Counted from the stretch's first letter, positions 16,978 through 26,109 are shown. The stretch: 64,000 nucleotides of DNA from an uncultured Bariatricus sp. (GCA_934320645.1 CAKRFP010000012.1:1-64000), one strand, 5' to 3'. Numbers and translations: made by a program. The notes: generated from the sequence alone by a model not told the origin.

Positions 16978-17802
16978 ATGAGCAATAAAATTTATGAAAA
17001 GCTGGAAATATGCCGGAAAAGCATTCTCCAAAAAACAGATTTTAAACCGGAAGTGGCAGTGATCCTGGGCTCCGGTCTTGGCGAATACGCATCAAAAATC
17101 CAGATAGAACAGATCATTCCGTATACAGAAATTGAAGGTTTTCCGGTGTCGACAGTTGTGGGACATAAAGGACAGTTTGTATTTGGTTATGTAAAAGAAG
17201 TTCCGGTTGTTATCATGCAGGGACGTGTGCATTATTATGAAGGATATCCGGTAACAGATGTGGTGCTTCCGGTGCGGCTGATGGGAATGTTAGGCGCAAA
17301 GAAGCTGATTCTTACCAATGCATCAGGCGGAATCAATACCGGATTCCATCCGGGCGATCTTATGCTTATCACGGATCAGATTATGAGTGGAATCCCTAAT
17401 CCACTGATCGGTGCCAATGTCGAAGAGCTTGGAACTCGTTTCCCGGATATGAGTGAAGCCTATAGTGAGCGAATGCGGCAGATCATAAAGAAAGAAGCCC
17501 AAAAACTCGGCATTCCTCTGAAAGAAGGTGTATACCTTCAGCTTACCGGTCCATCTTATGAAACCCCGGCAGAAATCCGTATGTACCGTACCTGTGGGGC
17601 TGATGCCGTAGGCATGAGTACCGCCTGCGAGACGATCGCTGCGCGCCACATGGGAATCGAAGTCTGTGGCATCTCCTGCATCACCAACCTCGCTGCCGGC
17701 ATGACATCACAACACCTGAACCACCAGGAAGTCCAACAAACCGCTGACCGGGTGGCGGAGCAATTCCAAGAATTACTGACAGCAATCATTACCCATGTAT
17801 AA
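16978..17802 (+). CDS. punA: Purine nucleoside phosphorylase (trimeric type)
   Basis: This 274-residue trimeric PNP cleaves inosine/guanosine with phosphate. Motifs in order: ILGSGLGEYA, VVGHKGQFVFG, GRVHYYEGYP, LTNASGGINTGFHPGDLMLITD (base pocket), QLTGPSYETPAEI, VGMSTACETIAA and CITNLAAG. It is the last gene of the salvage operon, whose products together turn cytidine, uridine and adenosine into bases and pentose-phosphate. An unusual structured element (17804-17950) begins 2 bases after its stop codon and faces the convergent gene. Confidence 0.95.
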   Translation: MSNKIYEKLEICRKSILQKTDFKPEVAVILGSGLGEYASKIQIEQIIPYTEIEGFPVSTVVGHKGQFVFGYVKEVPVVIMQGRVHYYEGYPVTDVVLPVRLMGMLGAKKLILTNASGGINTGFHPGDLMLITDQIMSGIPNPLIGANVEELGTRFPDMSEAYSERMRQIIKKEAQKLGIPLKEGVYLQLTGPSYETPAEIRMYRTCGADAVGMSTACETIAARHMGIEVCGISCITNLAAGMTSQHLNHQEVQQTADRVAEQFQELLTAIITHV

Positions 17803-17803
17803 G

Positions 17804-17950
17804 AAAGAATAAAATACCGCGCACAGATTCATTTGAGGCAATGGAGATGAAACACAAAAATCGTGGAAGCCTTTGCTGACACGATTTTCGCCCTAAGTGG
17901 TTCATCGGAATGTTTTGCCGATTGAATCTGTGCGCGGTATTTTATTCTTT
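17804..17950. repeat. Structured palindromic element, copy A (between convergent genes)
   Basis: A 28-bp near-perfect outer inverted repeat (arms 17804-17831 and 17923-17950, with CCGCGCACAGATTCA inside) encloses an inner stem and an apical hairpin AAAATCGTG / CACGATTTT with the 14-base loop GAAGCCTTTGCTGA (17866-17879). Short motifs ATGGAGATGAAAC and TTCATCGGAATGTTTTGCC flank the apical stem. Copy B at 32354-32499 has the same loops but different, still complementary, stems. It ends both convergent transcripts and T-tracts occur on both strands, so terminator function is likely. The conserved loops suggest more than that. Confidence 0.7.
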
Positions 17951-17979
17951 TTGTCTCACTCACTAACTCCCAACAATTC

Positions 17980-18474
17980 TTACTCAACCTCAAACGGAAT
18001 CTCGTACTTCGCAAAAATCCGCTGCGCCATCTTATCCCATGCCTGCTCCAGTGATTTGTCCAGCGTGAACAGGTTCATAGACGTTCCGGTCGTACAACTA
18101 AGCGTTGTCCCGTCATACTTAAAATTCAGGTACAGTCCCTGAACATCTGCCGGAGCAAACGAAAGATTTTCCTGCTCGAGAAGCCGTGCAATATTCGGTG
18201 CAGACATAGAAAGAACAAAATGAAATCCCAGAGGAGTACGCTTTCCTTTGATCAGAGAAAGACAGAACTCGCGAAGTTCTTTCCAGAGAGCATATTCCCG
18301 GTCATTCAGAGCTTCTCTTTCTTCAGCACTGAAGAAATCTTTTTTCAGTCGTCCGTTAAATTGAAAGGTATTAAAAGTTGTGATATCTCCTTCAATAAAT
18401 AAAAAGGAATCAAATGCAGGATGCAGTAAAAGTGCATTCATGCATTTTTTTGTATCCAGAGAAAAAATAAGCAT
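17980..18474 (-). CDS. DUF5721-like protein
   Basis: A soluble 164-residue protein that begins MLIFSLDTKKCMNALLLHP and contains DFFSAEERE and a late EIPFEVE end. I recall such proteins in Lachnospiraceae as DUF5721, of unknown function; the assignment is from memory and not verified. GGGAGGAAG lies 5 bases before the ATG at 18474. The gene is convergent with punA, with the structured element between them. It contains no membrane segment, signal peptide or catalytic motif that I can recognise. Confidence 0.6.
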   Translation of the reverse strand: MLIFSLDTKKCMNALLLHPAFDSFLFIEGDITTFNTFQFNGRLKKDFFSAEEREALNDREYALWKELREFCLSLIKGKRTPLGFHFVLSMSAPNIARLLEQENLSFAPADVQGLYLNFKYDGTTLSCTTGTSMNLFTLDKSLEQAWDKMAQRIFAKYEIPFEVE

Positions 18475-18566
18475 AGACTTCCTCCCGTCATCAGTGTAAT
18501 AGTATCAGTATAGCATAAATCTTGTGATATGCATAAGAATTTGATACAATACGGGAAAGAAAAAGG

Positions 18567-19289
18567 ATGGATAACAAGATGAAAATAGAATTAAACCGGG
18601 ATCAGATCAAATACATTGCAGTGTTTACCATGCTGCTCAATCATATTGCAAATATATTTATGCAACCGGGAACCTTTGCCTGCGAAGCACTGAAGGATAT
18701 CGGTTATTTCACAGCACCGGTTATGTGCTGGCTTCTGGTGGAAGGATACCGTTACACAAGATCCGTAAAAAAATACGCAAAAAGACTACTGATTTTTGCC
18801 GTGATTTCACAGCTTCCGTATTATCTGGCATTTGCAAGGAACGGACTGGCACCGTGGTATACCTTAAATATGATGTTCACACTTTTTCTGTGCCTGTGTC
18901 TTGTGATTGCAGAAGAAAAAGTCGCAGATCCGGGAAGAAAAAGTATGATCAGAGTGGGAATTGTTGTAGTCAGTATGATTTGTGACTGGGCAGTCCTTGC
19001 ACCGTTATATACGCTTTGGTTTTACCGGGCAGGAAAAGATCCGGTGCGGCAGAAGAAAGCGTTTTTTATTGCTGCATTTGTGCTCGGAATTACGGTGGCA
19101 GCAGAACTTCCGGGAGCAGCCGGAGTCATAGCAGGAATTGGAGCGATGATGGCGGTACTGGCAGCCGGAGCCTGTGTGCTGGTCTTTTATAACGGGGAAA
19201 AATCACAGAAATATTTTCTTGTGAAAAAATACTTTTTTTACGTGTTTTACCCGGCACATTTGGTAATTTTGGCGTTATTAAAGATTTGA
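18567..19289 (+). CDS. TraX-family membrane protein (putative acyltransferase)
   Basis: About 236-240 residues with seven to eight membrane segments. The N-terminal NRDQIKYIAVFTMLLNHIAN and the downstream GYFTAPVMCWLLVEGYRYT match the TraX family, whose founder acetylates F-pilin; here no conjugation genes are present. The ATG at 18579 may be the true start, because AAAGGATGG precedes it with good spacing and 18567 overlaps that site. It is followed by a promoter overlapping its stop codon and by an O-acylation operon, so a role in acylating envelope polymers is possible but unproven. Confidence 0.8.
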   Translation: MDNKMKIELNRDQIKYIAVFTMLLNHIANIFMQPGTFACEALKDIGYFTAPVMCWLLVEGYRYTRSVKKYAKRLLIFAVISQLPYYLAFARNGLAPWYTLNMMFTLFLCLCLVIAEEKVADPGRKSMIRVGIVVVSMICDWAVLAPLYTLWFYRAGKDPVRQKKAFFIAAFVLGITVAAELPGAAGVIAGIGAMMAVLAAGACVLVFYNGEKSQKYFLVKKYFFYVFYPAHLVILALLKI

Positions 19290-19314
19290 CTTTTATAATA
19301 GAAGAAAGTAAAAT
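19286..19314 (+). promoter_or_regulatory. Promoter of the O-acylation operon
   Basis: TTGACT, 17-base spacer, TAAAAT. The -35 box overlaps the TraX gene stop codon, and the start codon of the SGNH gene is about 75 bases downstream. Confidence 0.65.
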
Positions 19315-19389
19315 AAATAAGTTAGAGTATTTATCATATCATTCGATGAAAAGAAAACTCGTATTTTAATAAAAGATAGGATGCATAGC

Positions 19390-20172
19390 ATGAAAAAAAG
19401 AACGATGGAGAAAGAACATCAGGCAGAAGAGAGAAGAAAAAAAGTATTGATGGAGATTGCAGGAGCAGTTGTTGTACTGACCGTAATCGTAAGTATTGGT
19501 CTTTCACATCTTGGAACTGATAAAGTAAATACATCAGCAGGAGTAAAGGCAATTCAAAAACTGGAAAAAGCAGATGTATCTGAGGTGGAAACCAAAATTT
19601 CAAATATAGAAAAAGCAGAAAAACAGGCGACAGAGGACTGGCAGAATCGTCCGTTGTCTGAAAAGTTTGCACATGCGGTGATTCTCGGTGATTCGATCAC
19701 GACCGGTTTTACTGTATATGATGTGCTGGATACCTCAAAAGTTGTAGCAGAAAAAGGAATGCATCTGGACCAGACCGGTGATCTGATTCAGACAGCGGCA
19801 GAGCTGAAGCCGGAAGTCCTTTTCCTTGCACTTGGACTGAATGATGTATCAGCAACCGACGGAGACACGGATGCATTTATTGAAAAATATAAAGCAGTAC
19901 TTGCGAATGTGCGCGAGAAGATGCCGGATGCGGTGATCTATATCAACTGTATTCTTCCTGTTTCAGCGGCAAAAGCAGAGGAAGAACCGATTTATGCGAA
20001 AATTCCGGATTATAATACGGCAATCAAGGCGATGTGTGATGAAGAAGGAATCACATTCATTGATAATACAGAGATCGTAAGTGATGAGTATTATGAACAG
20101 GATGGAGAGCACATGAAATCAGAGTACTATCCGATCTGGGGAGAACATATGGCGGAGGTGGCCGGAATATGA
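19390..20172 (+). CDS. SGNH/GDSL-type hydrolase with N-terminal membrane anchor
   Basis: 260 residues. A charged N-terminus is followed by a single membrane anchor (about residues 20-40), a coiled linker, and an SGNH domain: block I VILGDSITTGF (Ser ~102), block III LGLNDVS and a late DGEHM with the Asp/His pair. Extracellular acyl-ester hydrolase or acetyltransferase activity on a cell-surface polymer is expected from the family. ATG 19390 is used because GATAGGA precedes it with good spacing; 19381 overlaps that site. It overlaps the next gene by 4 bases and shares an operon with an MBOAT acyltransferase and a DHHW protein. Confidence 0.85.
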   Translation: MKKRTMEKEHQAEERRKKVLMEIAGAVVVLTVIVSIGLSHLGTDKVNTSAGVKAIQKLEKADVSEVETKISNIEKAEKQATEDWQNRPLSEKFAHAVILGDSITTGFTVYDVLDTSKVVAEKGMHLDQTGDLIQTAAELKPEVLFLALGLNDVSATDGDTDAFIEKYKAVLANVREKMPDAVIYINCILPVSAAKAEEEPIYAKIPDYNTAIKAMCDEEGITFIDNTEIVSDEYYEQDGEHMKSEYYPIWGEHMAEVAGI

Positions 20173-20663
20173 CAAAGAAAAAAGGAGAATTTACAGTTCT
20201 GCGTAACATCAGAGTAGGAATTGTAATTATTTTGCTGATTTATATCGGTCTGATCTTTCAATCGCAGGGAGACAGCAGTACTCCGTTTGAAGATGTGGAA
20301 AAAGCGGTTGTGACAGCGGCTGATGATAAGAACATGACGCTTGCCGGAACCCAGGAGATCAAGAGATTTTATGGGATCAATCCGAAAGATTATGAAGATA
20401 TAACGCTGTATTATACCAATGAAACCATGGGGGTTAATGAACTCCTTCTGGTGAAGACAAAGGATGAAAGTGATGCAGAAGCTGTTGAGGCAGCCGCAGA
20501 ACAGCGGAAAGAGACACAGCATGACAATTTTGAAGGATACGGAGCTGAGCAGGTAAAACTTCTGGATGCTTCGATCATCAAAACAAAGGGGACTTATGTA
20601 CTTTTTGTTATTTCACCAAAAGCTGAAACTGTAGAAAAGGCGTTTACAAAGAGCCTGAAGTAG
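20169..20663 (+). CDS. DUF4358-type membrane-anchored protein
   Basis: 164 residues with one N-terminal membrane segment (about residues 14-32) and a soluble extracytoplasmic domain containing FYGINPKDYEDITLYYTNETMG followed by an amphipathic helix rich in Ala and Glu. This pattern matches the DUF4358 family, which is repeatedly encoded beside MBOAT acyltransferases in Clostridia. Its start ATG overlaps the stop of the SGNH gene (ATGA), so the two are translationally coupled. The biochemical role is unknown; a partner or lipoprotein-like accessory of the acylation machinery is inferred from context. Confidence 0.72.
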   Translation: MTKKKGEFTVLRNIRVGIVIILLIYIGLIFQSQGDSSTPFEDVEKAVVTAADDKNMTLAGTQEIKRFYGINPKDYEDITLYYTNETMGVNELLLVKTKDESDAEAVEAAAEQRKETQHDNFEGYGAEQVKLLDASIIKTKGTYVLFVISPKAETVEKAFTKSLK

Positions 20664-20684
20664 ATAAAAGGAAACGAAAAAGTT

Positions 20685-22082
20685 ATGTTATTTAGTAGTC
20701 TGGTATTTTTGTTTACATTTTTGCCAATTACACTGTTGGTATATTATTTGGTGCCGCGTAAGGTGAAAAATGTGGTACTTTTGATCGCTTCCCTCATATT
20801 TTATGCGTGGGGAGAGCCGGTCTATATCTTCCTGATGCTGATTTCCATTCTGTTCAATTATTTTTGCGGAATGGACATTGCATTAAAAGCAGGAAGAAAA
20901 TCGCAGGTTCGCAGTCTGATCTTTACGATTGTTGTAAACCTGTTTATTCTTGGATTTTTCAAATATTACGGATTTATTGTAACGAATTTAAACGCGATCC
21001 TTCCGTTCTATATTCCATATAGAAAACTGGAACTCCCAATCGGAATTTCCTTCTATACTTTCCAGACATTGTCTTACATCATTGATGTATACAGGGGAAA
21101 TGTAGACGTACAGGTAAATCTGATTGATTTTGGAACCTATGTTACAATGTTCCCACAGCTGATCGCAGGTCCGATCGTACAGTATGCAGATGTGGAGAGA
21201 CAGCTGCGTGAGAGAAAGGAATCACTGACGAAGTTTGGATACGGTGCATGGTTCTTTGTGATGGGATTGGCAAAGAAGGTGCTTTTGGCGAATACGATTG
21301 GTTCGATTTATGAAAATATCGCGGCGATGGATGGAATGTCAGTAGTGACTGCATGGCTTGGATGTCTTGCCTACACTTTTCAGATTTATTTCGATTTCAG
21401 CGGTTATTCGGACATGGCAGTCGGACTTGGAAAGATGTTCGGGTTTGAGTTTATGCAGAACTTCAATTATCCGTATATTTCCAAAAGTGTTACCGAGTTC
21501 TGGAGAAGATGGCATATTTCGCTGGGATCATGGTTCCGCGAGTATGTGTATATTCCGCTTGGAGGAAACCGGGTAACGGTTCCGCGGCATTTACTGAATC
21601 TTCTGATCGTATGGTTCCTGACCGGTCTCTGGCATGGGGCAAGCTGGAACTTTGTAGCATGGGGGTTCTTCTACGGAGTGATCCTCATTACTGAAAAATA
21701 TTTTACAGGAAAAATACTTGCAAAGCTGCCGGGGGCAGTCCAGACGATTTACACAATGATTCTGGTCATGCTTGGCTGGGTACTGTTCTTCAGTCCGACA
21801 CTCGGAAGCGCACTTACCTGGATCGGCAATATGTTCGGCCAGGGTGCAACCGGATTTATGGACAGTCAGGCATTGTACCTGATCATGCGAAACTGGCTCT
21901 TCTGGGTGGCAGGGATCATAGGAAGTACACCGTTTATGCATCTGCTCGGAAAGCGGCTGGTATTTGACGAGGAAAGACCGCATACGATTCTGGCAGGCTG
22001 CCTGATGACAGGACTGTTTGTACTGTGTGTGGCATATCTGGTGACAGAAAGTTACAATCCATTTTTATATTTTAGATTTTAA
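20685..22082 (+). CDS. MBOAT-family O-acyltransferase (AlgI/PatA-like)
   Basis: 465 residues and about eleven membrane segments. Family landmarks are YFDFSGYSDMAVGLGKMFGF, NFNYPYISKSVTEFWRRWHISLGSWFR and the catalytic-His block LTGLWHGASWNF near residue 316. Enzymes of this type move acyl groups across the membrane to polymers such as alginate, peptidoglycan or teichoic acids. With SGNH and DHHW partners it resembles the AlgI-AlgX/J or DltB-type arrangement. The polymer modified here is not indicated. It lies 21 bases after the DUF4358 gene and 9 bases before the DHHW gene. Confidence 0.92.
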   Translation: MLFSSLVFLFTFLPITLLVYYLVPRKVKNVVLLIASLIFYAWGEPVYIFLMLISILFNYFCGMDIALKAGRKSQVRSLIFTIVVNLFILGFFKYYGFIVTNLNAILPFYIPYRKLELPIGISFYTFQTLSYIIDVYRGNVDVQVNLIDFGTYVTMFPQLIAGPIVQYADVERQLRERKESLTKFGYGAWFFVMGLAKKVLLANTIGSIYENIAAMDGMSVVTAWLGCLAYTFQIYFDFSGYSDMAVGLGKMFGFEFMQNFNYPYISKSVTEFWRRWHISLGSWFREYVYIPLGGNRVTVPRHLLNLLIVWFLTGLWHGASWNFVAWGFFYGVILITEKYFTGKILAKLPGAVQTIYTMILVMLGWVLFFSPTLGSALTWIGNMFGQGATGFMDSQALYLIMRNWLFWVAGIIGSTPFMHLLGKRLVFDEERPHTILAGCLMTGLFVLCVAYLVTESYNPFLYFRF

Positions 22083-22091
22083 GGAAAGACA

Positions 22092-23291
22092 ATGGTAGAA
22101 AGAAAGAATAATAAACAAAAAAACAGAACAAAGAATTTTCTGCCAGGAGGGAAAAAACAGATCCAGGCGGTATGTGCGTTTTTATTTCTGGGAGTCCTTA
22201 TTCTCAGCTGCGGAGTAAACCTTATGCACAAAGACAGGCAGATGTCAGAAAAAGAAATGCGTATGCTGGCGCAGAAACCGGAAATTTCTCTTTCCGGAAT
22301 TGCTTCCGGAAGGTTTATGGAGCAGTACGAGGAGTATGTATCGGATCAGTTTGCAGGAAGAGATACCTGGGTAAGACTCAAGACATTTGCGGACAGTGTG
22401 GCGGGGAGGACAGAAGAAGGTGGTGTTTTCAAAGGAAAGGACCATTATCTGATGGAAGATGTTGCCGTGGCAGATGAAAATGATCTGAAAGAGAATCTGG
22501 ATGCAATGAAGAATTTTAAAGAGCGTTATCCGGATATCCAGATGCATATGATGCTGGTCCCGAATGCGGCGAATGTCATGGAGGACAAGCTTCCGGCATT
22601 TGCGGTGACTGCTAATCAGAGCAGACAGATCAGCCGTGTAAAGGCAGAACTTGGAGATTCTTATGACTGGATCGATGCAGAAAAAGTACTGGATGCTCAC
22701 AAGGATGAAGCAATTTATTATCACACAGATCATCACTGGACTTCTCTTGGTGCATGGTATGCATTCCAGGGAGCAAAGACGCAGCTTGGACTGGATAAGA
22801 GTGAAGAAATTAAGATGAAAGCCTATGCGGTATCGGATTCTTTTAACGGAACGTTATCCGCAAAGAGTGGATATGAGACAGATTATAAGGAACCGATCTA
22901 TATTTATCTGCCAAAGAGTGCAGATGCACCACAGGTTGCAGTCAATTATGTGGAAGAACAGAAAAAGAGTGCTTCTATGTATGATTCATCCAAACTGGAT
23001 GAGAGAGATCAATATTCCGTATTCTTCGGTGGAAATCATGCAATGATCGATATTCAGTCAACACAGACAGAAAAACGCAGACTTCTGGTGTTCAAAGATT
23101 CATATGCAAACTGTTTTCTTCCGCTTCTGGCTCCGTATTACCGGGAGATTGTTGTGATCGATCCTCGTTATTATACCGGTAAATTAAGTTCTGTGATGTC
23201 AGATAAACAGTTTGATGATGTTCTGTTTCTGTACAATGCCAATACATTCTTTGAAGACCGGATGCTGGCGGGGGTACTGGATGAGAATTAA
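22092..23291 (+). CDS. DHHW-family (AlgX/AlgJ-like) protein
   Basis: 399 residues. A basic N-terminus and one membrane anchor (about residues 25-45) lead to an extracytoplasmic domain with the family signature HTDHHWTSLGAWYAF near residue 211 and a C-terminal KDSYANCFLPLLAPYYREI block containing the Asp/Ser of an SGNH-like fold. DHHW proteins accept acyl groups from MBOAT transferases and pass them to a polymer. This gene closes the four-gene acylation operon that begins at 19390. The next gene (RNA pseudouridine synthase) follows after only 12 bases, so read-through into housekeeping genes is possible. Confidence 0.88.
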   Translation: MVERKNNKQKNRTKNFLPGGKKQIQAVCAFLFLGVLILSCGVNLMHKDRQMSEKEMRMLAQKPEISLSGIASGRFMEQYEEYVSDQFAGRDTWVRLKTFADSVAGRTEEGGVFKGKDHYLMEDVAVADENDLKENLDAMKNFKERYPDIQMHMMLVPNAANVMEDKLPAFAVTANQSRQISRVKAELGDSYDWIDAEKVLDAHKDEAIYYHTDHHWTSLGAWYAFQGAKTQLGLDKSEEIKMKAYAVSDSFNGTLSAKSGYETDYKEPIYIYLPKSADAPQVAVNYVEEQKKSASMYDSSKLDERDQYSVFFGGNHAMIDIQSTQTEKRRLLVFKDSYANCFLPLLAPYYREIVVIDPRYYTGKLSSVMSDKQFDDVLFLYNANTFFEDRMLAGVLDEN

Positions 23292-23303
23292 CAGGAGAAA
23301 AAC

Positions 23304-24080
23304 ATGGCAAATAAAATAGAAAAGCAGTTTCTGGACACGGAAAATAAAGGACCGGTCCGGCTGAACAAATATTTAAGTGAAGCTGGTGTATGTTCCAGAA
23401 GAGAAGCGGACAAACTGATAGCAGCCGGACAGGTGACAGTTGACGGTGTGCGTGCAGAAACCGGAATGAAGGTAGAGCCGTGGCAGGTTGTCCGGATTGG
23501 GAAAAAGCAGGTATCCAGACAGGAAGAGATGATCGTGCTTGCGGTCAATAAGCCACGTGGAATCGTCTGTACTGAGGAAAGACGGGAGAGAGACAGTATT
23601 GTACGTTTTCTTAACTATCCGGTGCGGATTACTTATGTAGGACGTCTGGATAAGGATTCGGAAGGGCTGCTTCTGATGACGAACAATGGTGACATTATCA
23701 ACCGGATGATGCGTGCGGCAAATAAACATGAAAAAGAATATAAAGTTACAGTTGATAAGCCGGTGACAGATGAATTTCTCAAGGAGATGGCGGGTGGTGT
23801 CCCGATCCTGGATACTGTCACAAGACCATGCCAGGTAGAAAAGCTTGGAAAATATAAATTTAAGATCATTCTGACACAGGGACTCAACCGGCAGATCCGC
23901 CGGATGTGTGAGGCACTTGGCTACGAGGTAAGGGAGCTTCGGAGAGTGCGGATCATGAATATCGAACTTGGTAATTTAAAGCCGGGAGAATACCGGAAGG
24001 TTACGGATCAGGAACTGAATGAACTCTATGAGCTGATCAGGGATTCAAAGTCAGAGCCGACACCGTGGAACAATAATTAA
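23304..24080 (+). CDS. RluF/RsuA-family 23S rRNA pseudouridine synthase
   Basis: 258 residues. An S4 RNA-binding domain begins at VRLNKYLSEAGVCSRREADKLI (residues ~18-40). The catalytic domain has NKPRGIVCTEE, the active-site loop VGRLDKDSEGLLLMTNNGD with catalytic Asp, and the C-terminal GLNRQIRRMCEALGY. The N-terminal phrase resembles RluF (23S rRNA position 2604) more than RluB or RsuA, but specificity is a family-level guess. The start at ATG 23304 has CAGGAG well placed. It is followed within a few bases by a ligase gene. Confidence 0.85.
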   Translation: MANKIEKQFLDTENKGPVRLNKYLSEAGVCSRREADKLIAAGQVTVDGVRAETGMKVEPWQVVRIGKKQVSRQEEMIVLAVNKPRGIVCTEERRERDSIVRFLNYPVRITYVGRLDKDSEGLLLMTNNGDIINRMMRAANKHEKEYKVTVDKPVTDEFLKEMAGGVPILDTVTRPCQVEKLGKYKFKIILTQGLNRQIRRMCEALGYEVRELRRVRIMNIELGNLKPGEYRKVTDQELNELYELIRDSKSEPTPWNNN

Positions 24081-24084
24081 AAGT

Positions 24085-26058
24085 GTGGATTTGGATATGG
24101 ATAAGATGAAAAGGATGCAGGAGCTGGTAGAGCTTCTGAATAAAGCCGGAAAAGCTTATTATCAGGATGCGCAGGAAATTATGAGCAATTATGAGTATGA
24201 TGCGCTGTATGATGAACTGAAAGGTCTGGAAGAAGAGCTGGGAACCGTTATGGCTTCCAGTCCGACGGTGAATGTAGGATATGAAGTATTAAGTGAGCTT
24301 CCGAAAGAACGTCATGAGTCACCGATGCTTTCTCTTGACAAGACAAAAGAAGTGGCAAGGCTGAAGGAATTTGTCGGAGACCAGACGGCTGTGATCTCAT
24401 GGAAGATGGATGGCCTGACGATTGTTCTGACCTATCGTGACGGCGAGCTTTTTAAGGCAGTTACAAGAGGAAATGGGGAAGTCGGTGAGGTCATTACCAA
24501 CAATGCGAAAGTATTTAAAAATGTGCCGATTCATATTCCGTATAAAGGGGAACTGATCCTGCGAGGGGAAGCGGTGATCGGTTACAAAGATTTTGAGCGG
24601 ATCAATGAAGAAATTGATGACGTGGATGCAAAATATAAAAATCCACGAAATCTGTGCAGTGGTTCTGTCCGCCAGCTGAACAACAAGATCACGGCACAGA
24701 GAAACGTAAAATTCTATGCATTTACCCTGGTACGTGCAGAAAATGTGGATTTCCACAATTCCAGAAAAGAACAGCTTGACTGGCTGGAACAGCAGGGATT
24801 TGATGTGGTGGAACATTATCTGGTGACAAGAGAAGAACTGGATGAGAAGGTTGCATTTTTTGCAGAAAAGATCGTAGAAAATGATTTTCCGTCAGATGGT
24901 CTGGTTCTTGTATATGACGACGTTGCGTACGGGCAGTCGCTTGGGAGAACGGCAAAGTTTCCACGTGATTCTTTTGCTTTCAAATGGGCAGATGAGATCC
25001 GCGAGACGCACCTTCTGGAGATTGAATGGAGTCCGTCAAGAACAGGGCTTATTAATCCGGTAGCGATCTTTGAACCGGTAGAGCTGGAAGGAACAACGGT
25101 AAGCCGTGCAAGTGTACACAATTTAAGTATTATGGAGGAGCTGCATCTGGGAATCGGGGATACGATCGAAGTCTATAAGGCGAATATGATCATTCCACAG
25201 ATCGCGAAGAATCTGACCGGCAGTGATAATATTGAGATCCCGAAAGTCTGTCCGGTTTGTGGTGGAGCTACGGAGATCCGTCAGATGAATGATGCAAAGT
25301 CGTTGTATTGCACAAATCCGATGTGTCAGGCAAAAAGAATCAAATCCTTTGCATTGTTTGTCAGTAGGGATGCACTCAATATTGACGGGCTTTCTGAGGC
25401 AACACTGGAGAAATTTATTGCGAAAGGATTCATTCACAAATACAGAGATATCTTCCATCTGGATGTCTATCAGGAAGAAATTCAGACGATGGAAGGTTTT
25501 GGAGAAAAATCCTATGCAAACCTGATCGCAAGCGTGGATAAGGCGAGAAGCACAACCCTTGCTAAAGTGGTATATGGACTTGGGATTGCAGGAATCGGTC
25601 TCGCAAATGCAAAACTGATCTGCCGCCATTTTAAAAATGATGTGGAAAAAATGACAGGAGCATCTGAAGAAGAACTGAGTGATATCCAGGGGGTAGGTCC
25701 GGTGCTTGCGGCGGCATTTGTAAAATATTTTGTATCAGAGGAAAGAAAAAAGGAATTTAAGCTCCTTCTCGGAGAACTGGAGATCCAGCCGGAAGAGATG
25801 GCAGAAGAACAGAAGTTTGCAGGTATGAGTTTTGTTGTTACTGGCAGCGTGAATCATTTTGCAAACCGGAATGAGGTAAAAGAACTGGTTGAGAAGATGG
25901 GTGGAAAAGTGACCGGATCTGTAACGAAGAAGACAAATTATCTGATCAACAATGATGTAGAGTCTGCTTCTTCCAAGAACAGAAAGGCGAAAGAACTTGG
26001 AGTGCCGATCATTTCAGAGGAAGAGTTTATAGAACTTGCAGGGGTGGAAATCGAATAA
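24085..26058 (+). CDS. ligA: NAD+-dependent DNA ligase, divergent LigA-type
   Basis: About 653-657 residues with the LigA domain order: Ia/adenylation domain (residues 1-310), OB-fold, four-Cys zinc finger (CPVCGG...YCTNPMCQ, ~391-415), HhH repeats, and C-terminal BRCT (KFAGMSFVVTGSV...). The adenylation-site region reads SWKMDGLTIVLTYRDG, so the lysine is present, but the usual 'K-x-DG-x-A' is KMDGLT, and the following TRGNGEVGEVITNN lacks the common GEDVT. It may be a paralogue beside a canonical LigA elsewhere. The start is uncertain: GTG 24085 or ATG 24097, neither with a good ribosome site. Confidence 0.85.
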   Translation: MDLDMDKMKRMQELVELLNKAGKAYYQDAQEIMSNYEYDALYDELKGLEEELGTVMASSPTVNVGYEVLSELPKERHESPMLSLDKTKEVARLKEFVGDQTAVISWKMDGLTIVLTYRDGELFKAVTRGNGEVGEVITNNAKVFKNVPIHIPYKGELILRGEAVIGYKDFERINEEIDDVDAKYKNPRNLCSGSVRQLNNKITAQRNVKFYAFTLVRAENVDFHNSRKEQLDWLEQQGFDVVEHYLVTREELDEKVAFFAEKIVENDFPSDGLVLVYDDVAYGQSLGRTAKFPRDSFAFKWADEIRETHLLEIEWSPSRTGLINPVAIFEPVELEGTTVSRASVHNLSIMEELHLGIGDTIEVYKANMIIPQIAKNLTGSDNIEIPKVCPVCGGATEIRQMNDAKSLYCTNPMCQAKRIKSFALFVSRDALNIDGLSEATLEKFIAKGFIHKYRDIFHLDVYQEEIQTMEGFGEKSYANLIASVDKARSTTLAKVVYGLGIAGIGLANAKLICRHFKNDVEKMTGASEEELSDIQGVGPVLAAAFVKYFVSEERKKEFKLLLGELEIQPEEMAEEQKFAGMSFVVTGSVNHFANRNEVKELVEKMGGKVTGSVTKKTNYLINNDVESASSKNRKAKELGVPIISEEEFIELAGVEIE

Positions 26059-26109
26059 GAAGGACAGAGGAATCTGTCTGAATACGACCGAGAAAAGGAG
26101 GACCAGCCA

